The notes under the pieces are model-generated. The model saw only the letters and a program-made list of their open reading frames with translations, ran no database searches and had not been told where the DNA came from. This document shows positions 34,456 to 43,851 of a stretch of DNA of 64,000 bases, in pieces; position 1 is the stretch's first letter, and each line of letters opens with the position of its first letter. The DNA is from Pseudomonas sp. efr-133-TYG-5. GTDB lineage: Bacteria > Pseudomonadota > Gammaproteobacteria > Pseudomonadales > Pseudomonadaceae. The position numbers and the translations under genes are program-made. The stretch lies in NCBI RefSeq assembly GCF_030209175.1, contig NZ_JARVSM010000001.1, positions 1,674,001 through 1,738,000 on the forward strand. The letters run 5' to 3'.

Positions 34456-36168
34456 TTATGCCAGAGCGTCCCAGATAAACTCCACGTGGGCACTGCGACC
34501 ATCGTCTGACCAACCGGCATTTCGCCCCAATTGCCGGACCAGGCTGACACCACGCCCCGACAGACGGACATCGTCGAGCGGTCGCTGCATCACCCGCGCC
34601 ACGTCGAAGCCCTTGCCACTGTCTTCGACCCGAATGGCCAGGCAACCGCCCTCGCCCTGCGGCGTGACCCGCAAATGCACGCGCACATAACCGTCCTGCA
34701 AGGCTTCGAGACGTGCATTGCGTTGCTCATAATAGCGCGCGAACCCTACGGCATCGCGCTTGAGGCTGGAGTCGAGCCCCAGCACCCCATGCTCCAGGGC
34801 ATTGGAATACAGCTCGGCGAGCACGCTGTACAGCGCACCGCCCTGTGAACGCAGGCCGTGCACCTCCAGCAGCAGTTGCAGCAGGTAGGGCAACGGGTTG
34901 AAGCGCTTGAGCGTGGCACCGCGAAATTCAAAGCTCACCGACCAATCCAACGGACTGGACTGGCCACTGTCGGAATACACCGGCGCCGTCGGATTGACCT
35001 GCGCCGCCTCGAGCAGGCTGACCTCGACCATGCTCACGTCGTCGCGGGCCTCGCCACCGAAATCGTGCAGGGCCTGCTCGATCTCGGTAAACAGCCGATC
35101 CGGCTCACGATTGGCAGCAAACAGCCGCTGCAGACGCTCGACACCGAACAACTGCTCCTCGGCATTGCAGGTGTCGATCACCCCGTCGGACAGCAGAAAC
35201 ACCCGATCGCCGACGGCCATCGAATGCACTTCGGTGCGGTCATTGAACGCTTGCGGACTGAGCACGCCCAGCGGCAAATGCCGCGCTGCCAGGGGCGTTC
35301 GCTCGCCCGTGGCGATGCGATGCAGATAGCCGTCGGGCATGCCACCGTTCCATACCTCCACCGAGCGCCGCTGGAAACTCAGGCTCAACAGCGTCGCGCA
35401 GCAGAACATGTCGACCGGCAGGATGCGCTTGAGCTTGGCATTCATTTCCCGCAGGGTTTCCGCCAGGCCGTAGCCCTTGGCGGTCATGCCGTAGAACACT
35501 TCGGCCAGTGGCATCGCGCCGACCGCCGCTGGCAGGCCATGGCCGGTGAAGTCGCCGAGCAGCACGTGCATGTCGCCCGCCGGGGTGTAGGCCGCCAGCA
35601 GCAGGTCGCCGTTGAACAGCGCATACGGCGATTGCAGATAGCGGATGTTCGGCGCACTGAGGCAGCCGGAATGCGCGACTTTGTCGAACACCGCCTTGGC
35701 CACGCGCTGTTCGTTGAGCAGGTAATCGTGATGCTTGGCGATCAGGTCGCGCTGCTGCAGTACCGTGGCCTGCAGGCGCCGCAGACGATCCATCGCCTTT
35801 ATTTTGGCGGCGAGGATCACCTGGTTGTAGGGCTTCGCCAGAAAGTCGTCGCCACCGGCGTCCAGGCAACGGGCCAGGGCCTCGCTCTCGGTCAGCGAGG
35901 TGAGGAAGATGATCGGCACCAGGCTCTCCCCCGCCAGCACCTTGATCTGCCGCGCGGCCTCGAAGCCATCCATCACCGGCATCATCGCGTCCATCAGCAC
36001 CAGATGCGGTTGTTGGCGGCGAAACACCTCCACTGCTTCGGCACCATTGGCGGCCGTCAGCACGGCATGCCCCTGGCGGCGAACGATGGTCGACAACAGC
36101 AGCCGGTCAGCGGCGCTGTCTTCGGCGATCAGGATGGTCAGGGGCTCTTGCGGCTGCATGGCCGTCAA
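34456..36168 (-). CDS. hsbR: Response regulator with PP2C phosphatase and kinase domains, HsbR
   Basis: 570 residues. Receiver domain 1-130 has Asp60 (LVLMDAMMPVMDGFE). A coiled linker leads to a SpoIIE/PP2C-type Ser phosphatase domain (about 190-390; VLLGDFTGHGLPAAVGAMP, FLLSDGVIDTCNAEEQLFG, RDDVSMVEV). The C-terminal HATPase (anti-sigma kinase-like) domain is at about 420-570 (ELYSNALEHGVLG, IRVEDSGKGFD, GRGVSLVRQL). HsbR dephosphorylates or phosphorylates HsbA depending on its receiver state. Its start overlaps the hsbA stop as ATGA. Confidence 0.88.
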   Translation of the reverse strand: MTAMQPQEPLTILIAEDSAADRLLLSTIVRRQGHAVLTAANGAEAVEVFRRQQPHLVLMDAMMPVMDGFEAARQIKVLAGESLVPIIFLTSLTESEALARCLDAGGDDFLAKPYNQVILAAKIKAMDRLRRLQATVLQQRDLIAKHHDYLLNEQRVAKAVFDKVAHSGCLSAPNIRYLQSPYALFNGDLLLAAYTPAGDMHVLLGDFTGHGLPAAVGAMPLAEVFYGMTAKGYGLAETLREMNAKLKRILPVDMFCCATLLSLSFQRRSVEVWNGGMPDGYLHRIATGERTPLAARHLPLGVLSPQAFNDRTEVHSMAVGDRVFLLSDGVIDTCNAEEQLFGVERLQRLFAANREPDRLFTEIEQALHDFGGEARDDVSMVEVSLLEAAQVNPTAPVYSDSGQSSPLDWSVSFEFRGATLKRFNPLPYLLQLLLEVHGLRSQGGALYSVLAELYSNALEHGVLGLDSSLKRDAVGFARYYEQRNARLEALQDGYVRVHLRVTPQGEGGCLAIRVEDSGKGFDVARVMQRPLDDVRLSGRGVSLVRQLGRNAGWSDDGRSAHVEFIWDALA

Positions 36169-36470
36169 CTGATATCGAACAGTTTGTCGAAATTGGAGAT
36201 GGCGAGGATCTTGCGCACGTCGGAGTTGCTGTTGACCACGCGCACGTCCGAGTCGTCGCCCCCGGCGTGATCGCGCAGCAGGAGCAGCATGCCCAGCGCC
36301 GAGCTATCCAGGTAAGTGGCTTCTTTCAGATCGACCACGATGGAATCGGGCCGCTGATCAAGTCGCTCGTAAGCTTCGCGAAACTCCTGATGGCGCCCGA
36401 AATCGAAGCGCCCCTTGACCGAAATCGTCAGTTTTTGACCATCCGAAGAGACTTCTGTAACGACTGACAT
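36165..36470 (-). CDS. hsbA: Anti-sigma factor antagonist HsbA (STAS domain)
   Basis: 101 residues, a single STAS domain. The phosphorylatable Ser is in ATYLDSSALGMLLLL (Ser56/Ser57). In P. aeruginosa unphosphorylated HsbA binds FlgM and so frees FliA; phosphorylated HsbA joins a c-di-GMP/biofilm pathway. The start at 36470 (MSVVTEVSSDGQKL) is the family start; longer readings run into the fliJ gap. First gene of the hsb unit, 94 bp after fliJ. Confidence 0.88.
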   Translation of the reverse strand: MSVVTEVSSDGQKLTISVKGRFDFGRHQEFREAYERLDQRPDSIVVDLKEATYLDSSALGMLLLLRDHAGGDDSDVRVVNSNSDVRKILAISNFDKLFDIS

Positions 36471-36564
36471 GACTGGCTTCCTTGTCATTGACGAACGTGT
36501 ACAAGGTTTAGCACCTGGTAGGCGCAGGGGCAAGGTGCAATGCAGAACCGGTTGCGGGGCCTGG

Positions 36565-37014
36565 TCAGAATGGATCGTGACGTGGCAGGCGCTGGGACAA
36601 CTCATCGAGCAGCTTCTGCTCGCGCTTGTCCTCGAGCCGCTGCGCTTCTTCGCGGTAGCGTTGGACCAGTTTGCGCAAGCCTTCGACGCGGGCAAACGCC
36701 TGCTGCCAGGCTTCGCGCGCCTTGTTCAGGTTGTTCTGGTGCCAGTTGAGGCTTTGCCGCTGCTGATCGACGGCGGTGTCGAGTTGCGCCAGGAAGCCCT
36801 GGAAACCGAGCAGCCACTGCCCGGTAACGCCGGTGCTGCCGCGCACGATCCATTGTTCGGAATAATCCAGGCGAAACGCCTGAAGGTCGGCGAGCTTGCT
36901 TTCGGCAACCTTCACCTGCCCCTGGAAATAACCCAGGCGCTGCACGGCGGTTTTCTCGGCCTTCTCGGCCATTTCCACCACCGGCGCCAGACGCGCGGCT
37001 CGGCTCAGGGCCAT
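36565..37014 (-). CDS. fliJ: Flagellar export chaperone FliJ
   Basis: 149 residues, almost entirely helical and highly charged, forming a two-stranded coiled coil (about 8-140). FliJ is the central stalk of the FliI hexamer and links it to FlhA. It lies 6 bp after fliI and ends in a basic-rich ARVEGLRKLVQRYREEAQRL region. Confidence 0.93.
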   Translation of the reverse strand: MALSRAARLAPVVEMAEKAEKTAVQRLGYFQGQVKVAESKLADLQAFRLDYSEQWIVRGSTGVTGQWLLGFQGFLAQLDTAVDQQRQSLNWHQNNLNKAREAWQQAFARVEGLRKLVQRYREEAQRLEDKREQKLLDELSQRLPRHDPF

Positions 37015-37020
37015 GGGCGG

Positions 37021-38379
37021 TTACCCGCCGGCCGCAGGGGCGAAAATGGTTTCCAGGAAAGCCTCGCTTTCGCCCAGGCTGATGCTGTCGTTGAGGCCCT
37101 GGCGCAAGTACCTGACCAACTGCGGCTGCAAGGAAATCGCCAGGTCGGTCTCACGGTCGCCACCGGCGACGTAGGCACCGACGCTGATCAGATCACGGCT
37201 CTGCTGGTAGCGCGACCACAGTTGCTTGAAGTACTGCGCGCGGGTCATGTGTTCCGGCGAGACCACCGCCGGCATCACCCGGCTGATCGAGGCTTCGATA
37301 TCGATGGCCGGGTAATGGCCTTCCTCGGCCAGCCGCCGCGACAGCACGATGTGGCCGTCGAGCACACCTCGCGCGGAGTCGGCAATCGGGTCCTGCTGGT
37401 CGTCGCCCTCGGACAACACGGTGTAGAACGCGGTGATCGAACCACCGCCCTTCTCCGCATTACCGGCACGCTCCACCAGTTTCGGCAGCTTGGCGAAGAC
37501 CGATGGCGGGTAACCCTTGGTCGCCGGCGGCTCGCCGATGGCCAGGGCGATTTCCCGCTGGGCCTGGGCGAAACGGGTCAGCGAGTCCATCAGCAACAGG
37601 ACGTTCTTGCCCTTGTCGCGAAAATATTCGGCAATCCGCGTGCAGTACATGGCCGCACGCAGACGCATCAGCGGTGCATCGTCCGCCGGGGAGGCAACGA
37701 CCACCGAACGCTTGAGGCCTTCTTCCCCGAGGATGTGCTCGATGAATTCTTTAACTTCCCGCCCCCGCTCGCCGATCAGGCCGACGACGATGATGTCGGC
37801 TTCGGTGAAGCGGGTCATCATGCCGAGCAACACCGACTTGCCGACACCGGTACCGGCGAACAGGCCCAGACGCTGACCGCGACCGACCGTCAACAAACCG
37901 TTGATGCTGCGGATGCCGACATCCAGCGGCGCGTGGATCGGGTCGCGGTTGAGCGGGTTGATGGTCGGGCCGTCCATCGGCACCCAGTCTTCGGCCTTCA
38001 TCCCGCCCTTGCCGTCCAGTGCACGTCCGGCGCCGTCCAGGACCCGACCGAGCATGCTCATGCCCATCGGCAGGCGACCGGTGTCGGCCAGCGGCACCAC
38101 GCGGGCGCCCGGAGCGATGCCGGCGACACTGCCGACCGGCATCAGGAACACCTTGCTGCCGGAGAAGCCCATGACTTCGGCTTCGACCTGCGAGGGGTGA
38201 TAGGTGTCGTCGTTGATCACCATGCAGCGGGTGCCCATCGCGGCGCGCAGGCCTTCGGCCTCCAGCGTCAGGCCGACCATGCGCAGCAGGCGTCCTTCGA
38301 GAATCGGCGCACCGGCAATTTCAGTGGCCTCGGCGTAGGTGCTCAGGCGCTTGGCGAAACTGGTGCGTTCAAGGCGCAT
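37021..38379 (-). CDS. fliI: Flagellar export ATPase FliI
   Basis: 452 residues, homologous to F1 beta: Walker [16 protein letters not shown] at about 170-184, catalytic Glu in [15 protein letters not shown], Walker [18 protein letters not shown]. The C-terminus carries the hexamer contacts. It unfolds or releases export substrates from chaperones. Its start overlaps the fliH end by 11 bp. Confidence 0.96.
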   Translation of the reverse strand: MRLERTSFAKRLSTYAEATEIAGAPILEGRLLRMVGLTLEAEGLRAAMGTRCMVINDDTYHPSQVEAEVMGFSGSKVFLMPVGSVAGIAPGARVVPLADTGRLPMGMSMLGRVLDGAGRALDGKGGMKAEDWVPMDGPTINPLNRDPIHAPLDVGIRSINGLLTVGRGQRLGLFAGTGVGKSVLLGMMTRFTEADIIVVGLIGERGREVKEFIEHILGEEGLKRSVVVASPADDAPLMRLRAAMYCTRIAEYFRDKGKNVLLLMDSLTRFAQAQREIALAIGEPPATKGYPPSVFAKLPKLVERAGNAEKGGGSITAFYTVLSEGDDQQDPIADSARGVLDGHIVLSRRLAEEGHYPAIDIEASISRVMPAVVSPEHMTRAQYFKQLWSRYQQSRDLISVGAYVAGGDRETDLAISLQPQLVRYLRQGLNDSISLGESEAFLETIFAPAAGG

Positions 38380-39175
38380 CGGGGGCGTCCGCGAGCGGCT
38401 CGTCGGTGGCTGGGGCCGGTTTCGGCGTTTCTGGCAGGTCCAGGCTCAGATCCGGCGCGGCCGGGTGCAGCGCCTGTTCGTGGAGCTGGTCGAACAGCTT
38501 GGCCATGACCTGGCTGACGCGCGTCTCGATGCTCGCATCGATCCGGCTGTGCTCGGTTTCGACCCGGCAACCGCCCGGCAATAGCGATTCGTCCTCGACG
38601 ATGCGCCAGGTTTCTTCATGCCGCTCGCGCAGGGCCTTGACCTGTTCGAAATCCTGCGGATTGACGTACAGGCGCACATTGCCCACGCCCAGCGGCAGCA
38701 ACTTGAGGGCGTCGCGCATGACGTGTTCGATCTGCGTCGAATCGATGGCCAGTTCGCGCTGGATCACCTGCCTGGCGATGTGCTGAACCAGATCCACCAG
38801 GGACTTTTCGATCTGCGTGTCTTGCTCGGCGATCGGCTCGAACAGGTGCGCCATCAGTTGTTCCAGGCTGGCGATCTTCGCCGTCAGCGCGACCTCGGCC
38901 TCCTGGCGCACCTTCAGCGTGGCGCTGTGAAAGCCGTCCTTTTCGCCGACGGCGAAGCCCTCGTTGTAAGCCTCCTGACGGATGCTTTCGAGTTCTTCCA
39001 GGGTCAGTGGCTGGACTTCCTCCAGCGGCACTTCTTCCATCTCCGGCGGCTCTGGCTCCGGCTCCGGCTCGGGTTCCGGTTTCGGCGGGTCGAAGCTGGG
39101 CAGTGCCCAGGATTCGAAACCGCGGACATCGCGGGCGCGGATCAGGTCCGTGACAGACTCGTCATGCTTGTCCAT
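38369..39175 (-). CDS. fliH: Flagellar export ATPase regulator FliH
   Basis: 268 residues. The N-terminal DIRARD-type segment ([19 protein letters not shown]) and a Pro/Glu stretch ([18 protein letters not shown], about 33-50) come before the helical FliH core (about 75-180). The C-terminal domain binds FliI ([35 protein letters not shown]), followed by a Pro/Asp tail. It links FliI to FliN in the C ring. The EP repeat is longer than usual. Confidence 0.92.
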   Translation of the reverse strand: MDKHDESVTDLIRARDVRGFESWALPSFDPPKPEPEPEPEPEPPEMEEVPLEEVQPLTLEELESIRQEAYNEGFAVGEKDGFHSATLKVRQEAEVALTAKIASLEQLMAHLFEPIAEQDTQIEKSLVDLVQHIARQVIQRELAIDSTQIEHVMRDALKLLPLGVGNVRLYVNPQDFEQVKALRERHEETWRIVEDESLLPGGCRVETEHSRIDASIETRVSQVMAKLFDQLHEQALHPAAPDLSLDLPETPKPAPATDEPLADAPDAP

Positions 39176-39179
39176 GGGC

Positions 39180-40199
39180 TTAGATCATTTCCTCGCCACC
39201 CTTGCCACCGAGCACGATCTCTCCGGCTTCGGCCATACGGCGGGCGATGGTGAGGATTTCCTTCTGTGCGGTTTCCACGTCGCTGACGCGCACCGGGCCC
39301 TTGGCCTCGAGGTCGTCGCGCAGCAGTTCGGCGGCACGCTTGGACATGTTCTTGAAGATCTTCTCCTTGACGCCTTCGTCCGACCCCTTGAGGGCCAGCA
39401 CCAGCACGTCGGAAGACACTTCGCGCAGCAGCGCCTGGATGCCGCGGTCGTCGACATCGGCCAGGTTGTTGAACACGAACATGAGGTCTTCGATCTGACC
39501 GGACAGGTCTTCGTCGACTTCGCGGATCGAGTCCATGAGCTGGCCTTCGATCGAGCTGTCGAGGAAGTTCATGATGTCCGCCGCCCGCTTGATGCCACCC
39601 AGGGTGGTGCGCGAGGCATTCGAGTTGCCGGAGAACTGCTTCTCGAGGATCTGGTTGAGTTCTTTCAATGCCGCCGGCTGCACGGTGTTCAACGACGAGA
39701 CGCGCAGGATGATGTCCAGGCGCACCTTGTGGTCGAAGTTGCCCAGCACTTCACCGGCCTGGTCCGGATCGAGGTACGCCACCACGATCGCCTGGATTTG
39801 CGGGTGCTCGTAACGGATCACGTCGGCGACGGCGCGCGGCTCCATCCATTTCAGGCTGTCGAGGCCACTGGTGTTGCCACCGAGCAGGATGCGGTCGATC
39901 AGACCATTGGCCTTGTCCTCGCCCAGGGCCTGGGTGAGCATTTTGCGCACGTAGTCGTCGGAACCGACGCCCAGGCTGGTCTGGTCGCCGACGATGTCGA
40001 CGAACTCGCTCATCACCTGCTCGACCTGCTCACGGTGGACGTTGCCCATCTGGGCCATGGCCACACCGACCCGCTGGACTTCCTTGGGGCCCATGTGCCG
40101 CAGCACTTGGGCGGCATCGGTCGAGCCCAGGGACAGCAGCAGAATCGCGGCTTTATCGACCCGGGACAATTTGGCGACGGCGGCTCGGTTATCACTCAT
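39180..40199 (-). CDS. fliG: Flagellar motor switch protein FliG
   Basis: 339 residues with N, middle and C domains: KAAILLLSLGSTDAAQVLRHM in FliG-N, HPQAIVVAYLD-type EHPQIQAIVVAYLDPDQAGEVL in the middle, and the charged torque helix in FliG-C (DLMFVFNNLADVDDRGIQALLREV). It transmits stator torque and rotation switching. Its start overlaps the fliF stop by 8 bp. Confidence 0.96.
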   Translation of the reverse strand: MSDNRAAVAKLSRVDKAAILLLSLGSTDAAQVLRHMGPKEVQRVGVAMAQMGNVHREQVEQVMSEFVDIVGDQTSLGVGSDDYVRKMLTQALGEDKANGLIDRILLGGNTSGLDSLKWMEPRAVADVIRYEHPQIQAIVVAYLDPDQAGEVLGNFDHKVRLDIILRVSSLNTVQPAALKELNQILEKQFSGNSNASRTTLGGIKRAADIMNFLDSSIEGQLMDSIREVDEDLSGQIEDLMFVFNNLADVDDRGIQALLREVSSDVLVLALKGSDEGVKEKIFKNMSKRAAELLRDDLEAKGPVRVSDVETAQKEILTIARRMAEAGEIVLGGKGGEEMI

Positions 40200-41979
40200 C
40201 TGCGTTAATCCACTCTTTCACGACCTGGGCCACACGACCCGGGTCTTCTGCCACCAGACTCTTGATTGCGTTCAACTGCGCGTCATAGCCCTCGCTCGGG
40301 CTCGGCAGCAGGATGCTGGTCGGGCCGCCGAGGCTGACGCGGTCGTTGCCCAGTTCGCCATCCAGGCCGCCCATGCCGCCGAGTTCGACGTCACTGCCCA
40401 GACCGGCCAGTTCCTTGCCCTTGCCGCCGTTGGTGATGTTGTTGAGCACCGGACGCAGCACGCCGAACACCAGCACGAGGATGAACAACACACCCAGCAC
40501 TTGCTTGACGATGTCCCAGAACCACGGCTGGGAGTAGAACGGAATGTCGGCGATCACTTCGCCGCGCTCGGCGGAGAACGGCATGTTGATCACGCTGACG
40601 CTGTCGCCACGGCTGGCGTCGAAACCGACGGCGTCCTGCACCAGGCGCGTGAAGCGCGCCAATTCGTCGGCGCTCCACGGCGCGCGACTGGTTTCGCCGT
40701 TGGCCGGGTTGACCTTGACCTGATCGTCGACCACCACCGACACCGACAGGCGATTGAGGCGCCCCTGCTGCTGCTTGGTGTGGCTGATGGAACGGTCGAG
40801 TTCGAAGTTCTTGGTGGATTGTTGACGCTTGTCCGCCGGGTACGGCGCGAGCATCGGCTGGCCGGTGGCCGGATCCATGATCTGCTGGCCGTTGGCGTCA
40901 ACCAGTGGCTGGCCCGGCTGCACCATGCCGGCGGCGGCTTGCGCGCCACCGGTGGTCTGCGGCGCCGAGGCCGGCGATGGCGGCTGGTTGCTCAGGGCGC
41001 CCGGCACGCCTTGCGGGCCATTGCTGGCGGTGCGTTGTTCGTTGACCGACTGCTCGCTGCGCAGCGCCGGCTGATCCGGGTTGAACTGCTCGGCGGTCGA
41101 TTCGACGGCACTGAAATCGATGTCGGCCGACACTTCAGCCTTGTAGCGATCGTTGCCCAGTACCGGTTGCAGAATGTTGTGCACGCGCTGGGTGAGCATG
41201 CTTTCCATGCGCCGGCTGTAATCGAACTGCTTGCCGGCCATGGTCATTTCGGAGTTTTCCGCCTGGTCCGACAGCAGGTTGCCCTTCTGGTCGACGACGG
41301 TGATCTGCGACTTGCTCAACTCGGGAACGGAGGTCGCCACCAGGTTGATGATCGCCACGACCTGACCCGGCTCCAGCGAGCGGCCGGAGTACAGCTCGAC
41401 CAGCACCGAAGCGCTTGGCTTGCGTTCGTCACGCACGAACACCGAGCTCTTCGGGATCGCCAGGTGCACGCGGGCGCCCTTGACGTTGTTCAGGCTGGAA
41501 ATGGTGCGTGCCAGTTCGCCTTCCAGGCCACGACGGTAGCGCGTCGCTTCCATGAACTGGCTGGTGCCCAACCCCTGTTCCTTGTCGAGGATTTCAAAAC
41601 CGATGTTGCCGTCGCTGGGAGTGACACCAGCGGCCGCGAGCTTGAGCCGCGCACGGGACAGGTCATCGGCCTTGACCAGCAAGGCGCCGGAGTTCGGTTC
41701 GACGGTGTAGGGAATGTCGGCGGAGGCCAGGGTGTCCATGACCTGCTTGGCGTCCATGCCGGCAAGGCTGCCGTACAGCGGACGGTAATCCGGTTGCTGC
41801 GACCACAGCACCACGGCAAAGCCAATCGCCACGCTCGCAGCCAGGCCGACCAACAGGCCCACCTGACGCAGCATGGTCATCTCGGAGAGGTTTTCCAGGA
41901 AGGACAGGCCGAACAACGGCGGTTTGCCGTCTATCGGGGTGGCCTTGGCCGGAACGTTATCGGCGACTGCTTCTGCCAT
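40192..41979 (-). CDS. fliF: Flagellar MS-ring protein FliF
   Basis: 595 residues. The first membrane helix (about 38-58), ring-building motifs RBM1-3 in the periplasmic part (DIPYTVEPNSGALLVKADDL, GTSQFMEATRYRRGLEGELAR, FDYSRRMESMLTQRVHNIL), a low-complexity Pro/Ser/Ala stretch (about 315-360), a second membrane helix (about 480-500) and the FliG-binding C-terminus (VAEDPGRVAQVVKEWINADE) are visible. It is the assembly base of the motor, 15 bp after fliE. Confidence 0.96.
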   Translation of the reverse strand: MAEAVADNVPAKATPIDGKPPLFGLSFLENLSEMTMLRQVGLLVGLAASVAIGFAVVLWSQQPDYRPLYGSLAGMDAKQVMDTLASADIPYTVEPNSGALLVKADDLSRARLKLAAAGVTPSDGNIGFEILDKEQGLGTSQFMEATRYRRGLEGELARTISSLNNVKGARVHLAIPKSSVFVRDERKPSASVLVELYSGRSLEPGQVVAIINLVATSVPELSKSQITVVDQKGNLLSDQAENSEMTMAGKQFDYSRRMESMLTQRVHNILQPVLGNDRYKAEVSADIDFSAVESTAEQFNPDQPALRSEQSVNEQRTASNGPQGVPGALSNQPPSPASAPQTTGGAQAAAGMVQPGQPLVDANGQQIMDPATGQPMLAPYPADKRQQSTKNFELDRSISHTKQQQGRLNRLSVSVVVDDQVKVNPANGETSRAPWSADELARFTRLVQDAVGFDASRGDSVSVINMPFSAERGEVIADIPFYSQPWFWDIVKQVLGVLFILVLVFGVLRPVLNNITNGGKGKELAGLGSDVELGGMGGLDGELGNDRVSLGGPTSILLPSPSEGYDAQLNAIKSLVAEDPGRVAQVVKEWINADE

Positions 41980-41994
41980 GACTCAATCTCGTCC

Positions 41995-42324
41995 TTAAAC
42001 CGGCATCTGCATGATGTCTTGATAGGCCTGAACCAGTTTGTTGCGCACCTGGGTCAGAGCCTGGAACGACACGCTGGCTTTCTGCGAGGAAATCATCACG
42101 TCCGTCAGATCGACGCCGCTCTTGCCGATTTCGAATGCATTGGCCAACTGGGTCGACGCCTGCTGGGTATCGTTCACTTTGTTGATGGCCTGACCGAGCA
42201 TGTCGGAAAAGCTGCTGCCCGCCATTTCCGGGACGGCGGCAGTCGATTTCGGCTTGGACATGGCATCCATTTGCATGGCCTTCATGTCCATCATCAACCG
42301 ATTAAATTCAATACCTTGGCTCAT
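41995..42324 (-). CDS. fliE: Flagellar hook-basal body protein FliE
   Basis: 109 residues. The C-terminal half is the conserved helical region ([65 protein letters not shown]). It joins the MS ring and export gate to the rod. First gene of the long fliE-fliJ-hsb unit, behind a sigma-54 promoter. Confidence 0.95.
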   Translation of the reverse strand: MSQGIEFNRLMMDMKAMQMDAMSKPKSTAAVPEMAGSSFSDMLGQAINKVNDTQQASTQLANAFEIGKSGVDLTDVMISSQKASVSFQALTQVRNKLVQAYQDIMQMPV

Positions 42325-42385
42325 GGTCTACTCTCTTGGGCGGCCCGCAATTTTTTGACACTCACTCAACGGGTACACAGGTGTT

Positions 42386-42401
42386 AGCAACAACGGTGCC
42401 A
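42386..42401 (-). promoter_or_regulatory. Sigma-54 promoter for the fliE operon
   Basis: On the minus strand TGGCACCGTTGTTGCT is a near-perfect -24/-12 element (TGGCAC, GG-N10-GC, TTGCT) about 60 bp upstream of fliE. It is the best sigma-54 match in the window. FleR is the known activator of this class of promoters in P. aeruginosa. Confidence 0.9.
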
Positions 42402-42450
42402 GCTCGCAGGCACCGCTTTGAGAAAAGCGTTCAAACGTTTGCGCCAACAC

Positions 42451-43851
42451 TCAAGTGGCGAACAGATAAGCTTCCACATCCATCCCCGCATCGCGCATCT
42501 GCGCCAGCTTGTACCGCAGGGTGCGCGGGCTGATGCCGAGCTTCTGCGCCGCTTCCTTGCGGCGGCCGCGCTCGGCCCGCAGGGTGTCGATGATCATCTG
42601 GAACTCGCGGCGCCGCAGGTCATCACCGAGTGCTCCGGCGCCGTCGCCATCGATGTCCATTTCACGCAGCACCGCCGGCGTCGCCACGGCTACCGGCAAC
42701 GGAGCGAATGTCACCGGCCCGGCGAGACAGAAATCCTGCGGCTGGATCAAGCCGCCCTGCTGCAGGATCAGCGCCCGCTGGAGCGCGTTGTCCAGCTCAC
42801 GCACGTTGCCCGGCCATGGATAAGCGGTCAGGCACGCCTGCGCCTCGGGCGACAGCTTCGCCGCGGCGTGTTTCATTTTATTGACGTGTTTGGCCAGCAG
42901 GCGCTCGGCCAGTGGCAGGATATCGGCGGTGCGCTCGCGCAACGGCCGCCAGGCCAGCGGAAATACCGAAAGCCGGTAGAACAGATCTTCGCGAAAGCGC
43001 CCCGCCGCCACTTCACCGGCGAGATCGCGGTTGGTGGTGGCCACCACGCGGATGTCGAGACTGATCGGCTTGCGCGCACCGACCCGCTCCACTTCACGCT
43101 CCTGCAGCACGCGCAGCAACTTGGCTTGCAGGCCCAGAGGCATTTCCGAGATTTCGTCGAGCAGGATCGTCCCGCCGTCGGCCTGTTCGAATTTGCCGGC
43201 CTGCGCCGCGATGGCGCCGGTGAAGGAGCCTTTCTCGTGACCGAACAGCGTTGCCTCGAGCATGTTGTCCGGGATCGCCGCGCAGTTGATCGCGATGAAT
43301 GGCTGACTGGCCCGGTGCGATTGCTGGTGGATATAGCGCGCCAGGACTTCCTTGCCGGTGCCGGACTCGCCGGAAATCAGCACCGTGGAATCGCTGCGCG
43401 CCACCCGCGCCGCCAGGTCGAGCAACTGCGCACTGGCCGGCTCGACCGCGACCGGACCTTCCGTTTCATTGGCGCCGAGGCTGCCGAGGGCATGGCGCGC
43501 CACCAGATCCAGCAGCGCCTTGGGCTCGAACGGCTTGACCAGATAATCCGCCGCGCCCTGACGCATGGCGTCGACCGCGCGCTCGACCGCGCCGTGTGCC
43601 GTCATCAACAGCACCGGCAATTGCGGTTGGCGCGCGCGCAACAGGCCGAGCAATTGATGACCGTCCATGCCCGGCATGTTGACGTCGCTGACCACCAGAC
43701 TGAAGGCTTCGCGCTCCACCGCCTGCAACGCCTCTTCGGCACTGCCGACCGCGTGGTAGTCGTGGCCGCCGAGCAGCAGCGTATCGGCCAGCGCTTCGCG
43801 CAACGAACGATCATCCTCGACCAGCAAAACCTTGATGCCCATGTCCTTCAC
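42451..43851 (-). CDS. fleR: Sigma-54 response regulator FleR
   Basis: 466 residues. Receiver 1-120 ([13 protein letters not shown]), AAA+ domain with Walker [10 protein letters not shown], sigma-54 contact loop GSFTGA (Ser instead of the usual Ala; the FleR family is known for this form), Walker [14 protein letters not shown] and R-finger region [11 protein letters not shown]-terminal Fis-type HTH ends in [18 protein letters not shown]. FleS phosphorylates it to turn on class III genes. The start is GTG at 43851 overlapping the fleS stop, or ATG at 43842 behind AAGGA. Confidence 0.94.
   Translation of the reverse strand: MKDMGIKVLLVEDDRSLREALADTLLLGGHDYHAVGSAEEALQAVEREAFSLVVSDVNMPGMDGHQLLGLLRARQPQLPVLLMTAHGAVERAVDAMRQGAADYLVKPFEPKALLDLVARHALGSLGANETEGPVAVEPASAQLLDLAARVARSDSTVLISGESGTGKEVLARYIHQQSHRASQPFIAINCAAIPDNMLEATLFGHEKGSFTGAIAAQAGKFEQADGGTILLDEISEMPLGLQAKLLRVLQEREVERVGARKPISLDIRVVATTNRDLAGEVAAGRFREDLFYRLSVFPLAWRPLRERTADILPLAERLLAKHVNKMKHAAAKLSPEAQACLTAYPWPGNVRELDNALQRALILQQGGLIQPQDFCLAGPVTFAPLPVAVATPAVLREMDIDGDGAGALGDDLRRREFQMIIDTLRAERGRRKEAAQKLGISPRTLRYKLAQMRDAGMDVEAYLFAT

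Noticed and set aside
42451..43851. GSFTGA in place of GAFTGA in FleR as a damaged sigma-54 contact
   Set aside because: From memory, P. aeruginosa FleR has the same Ser, so it is a family feature and not a defect.
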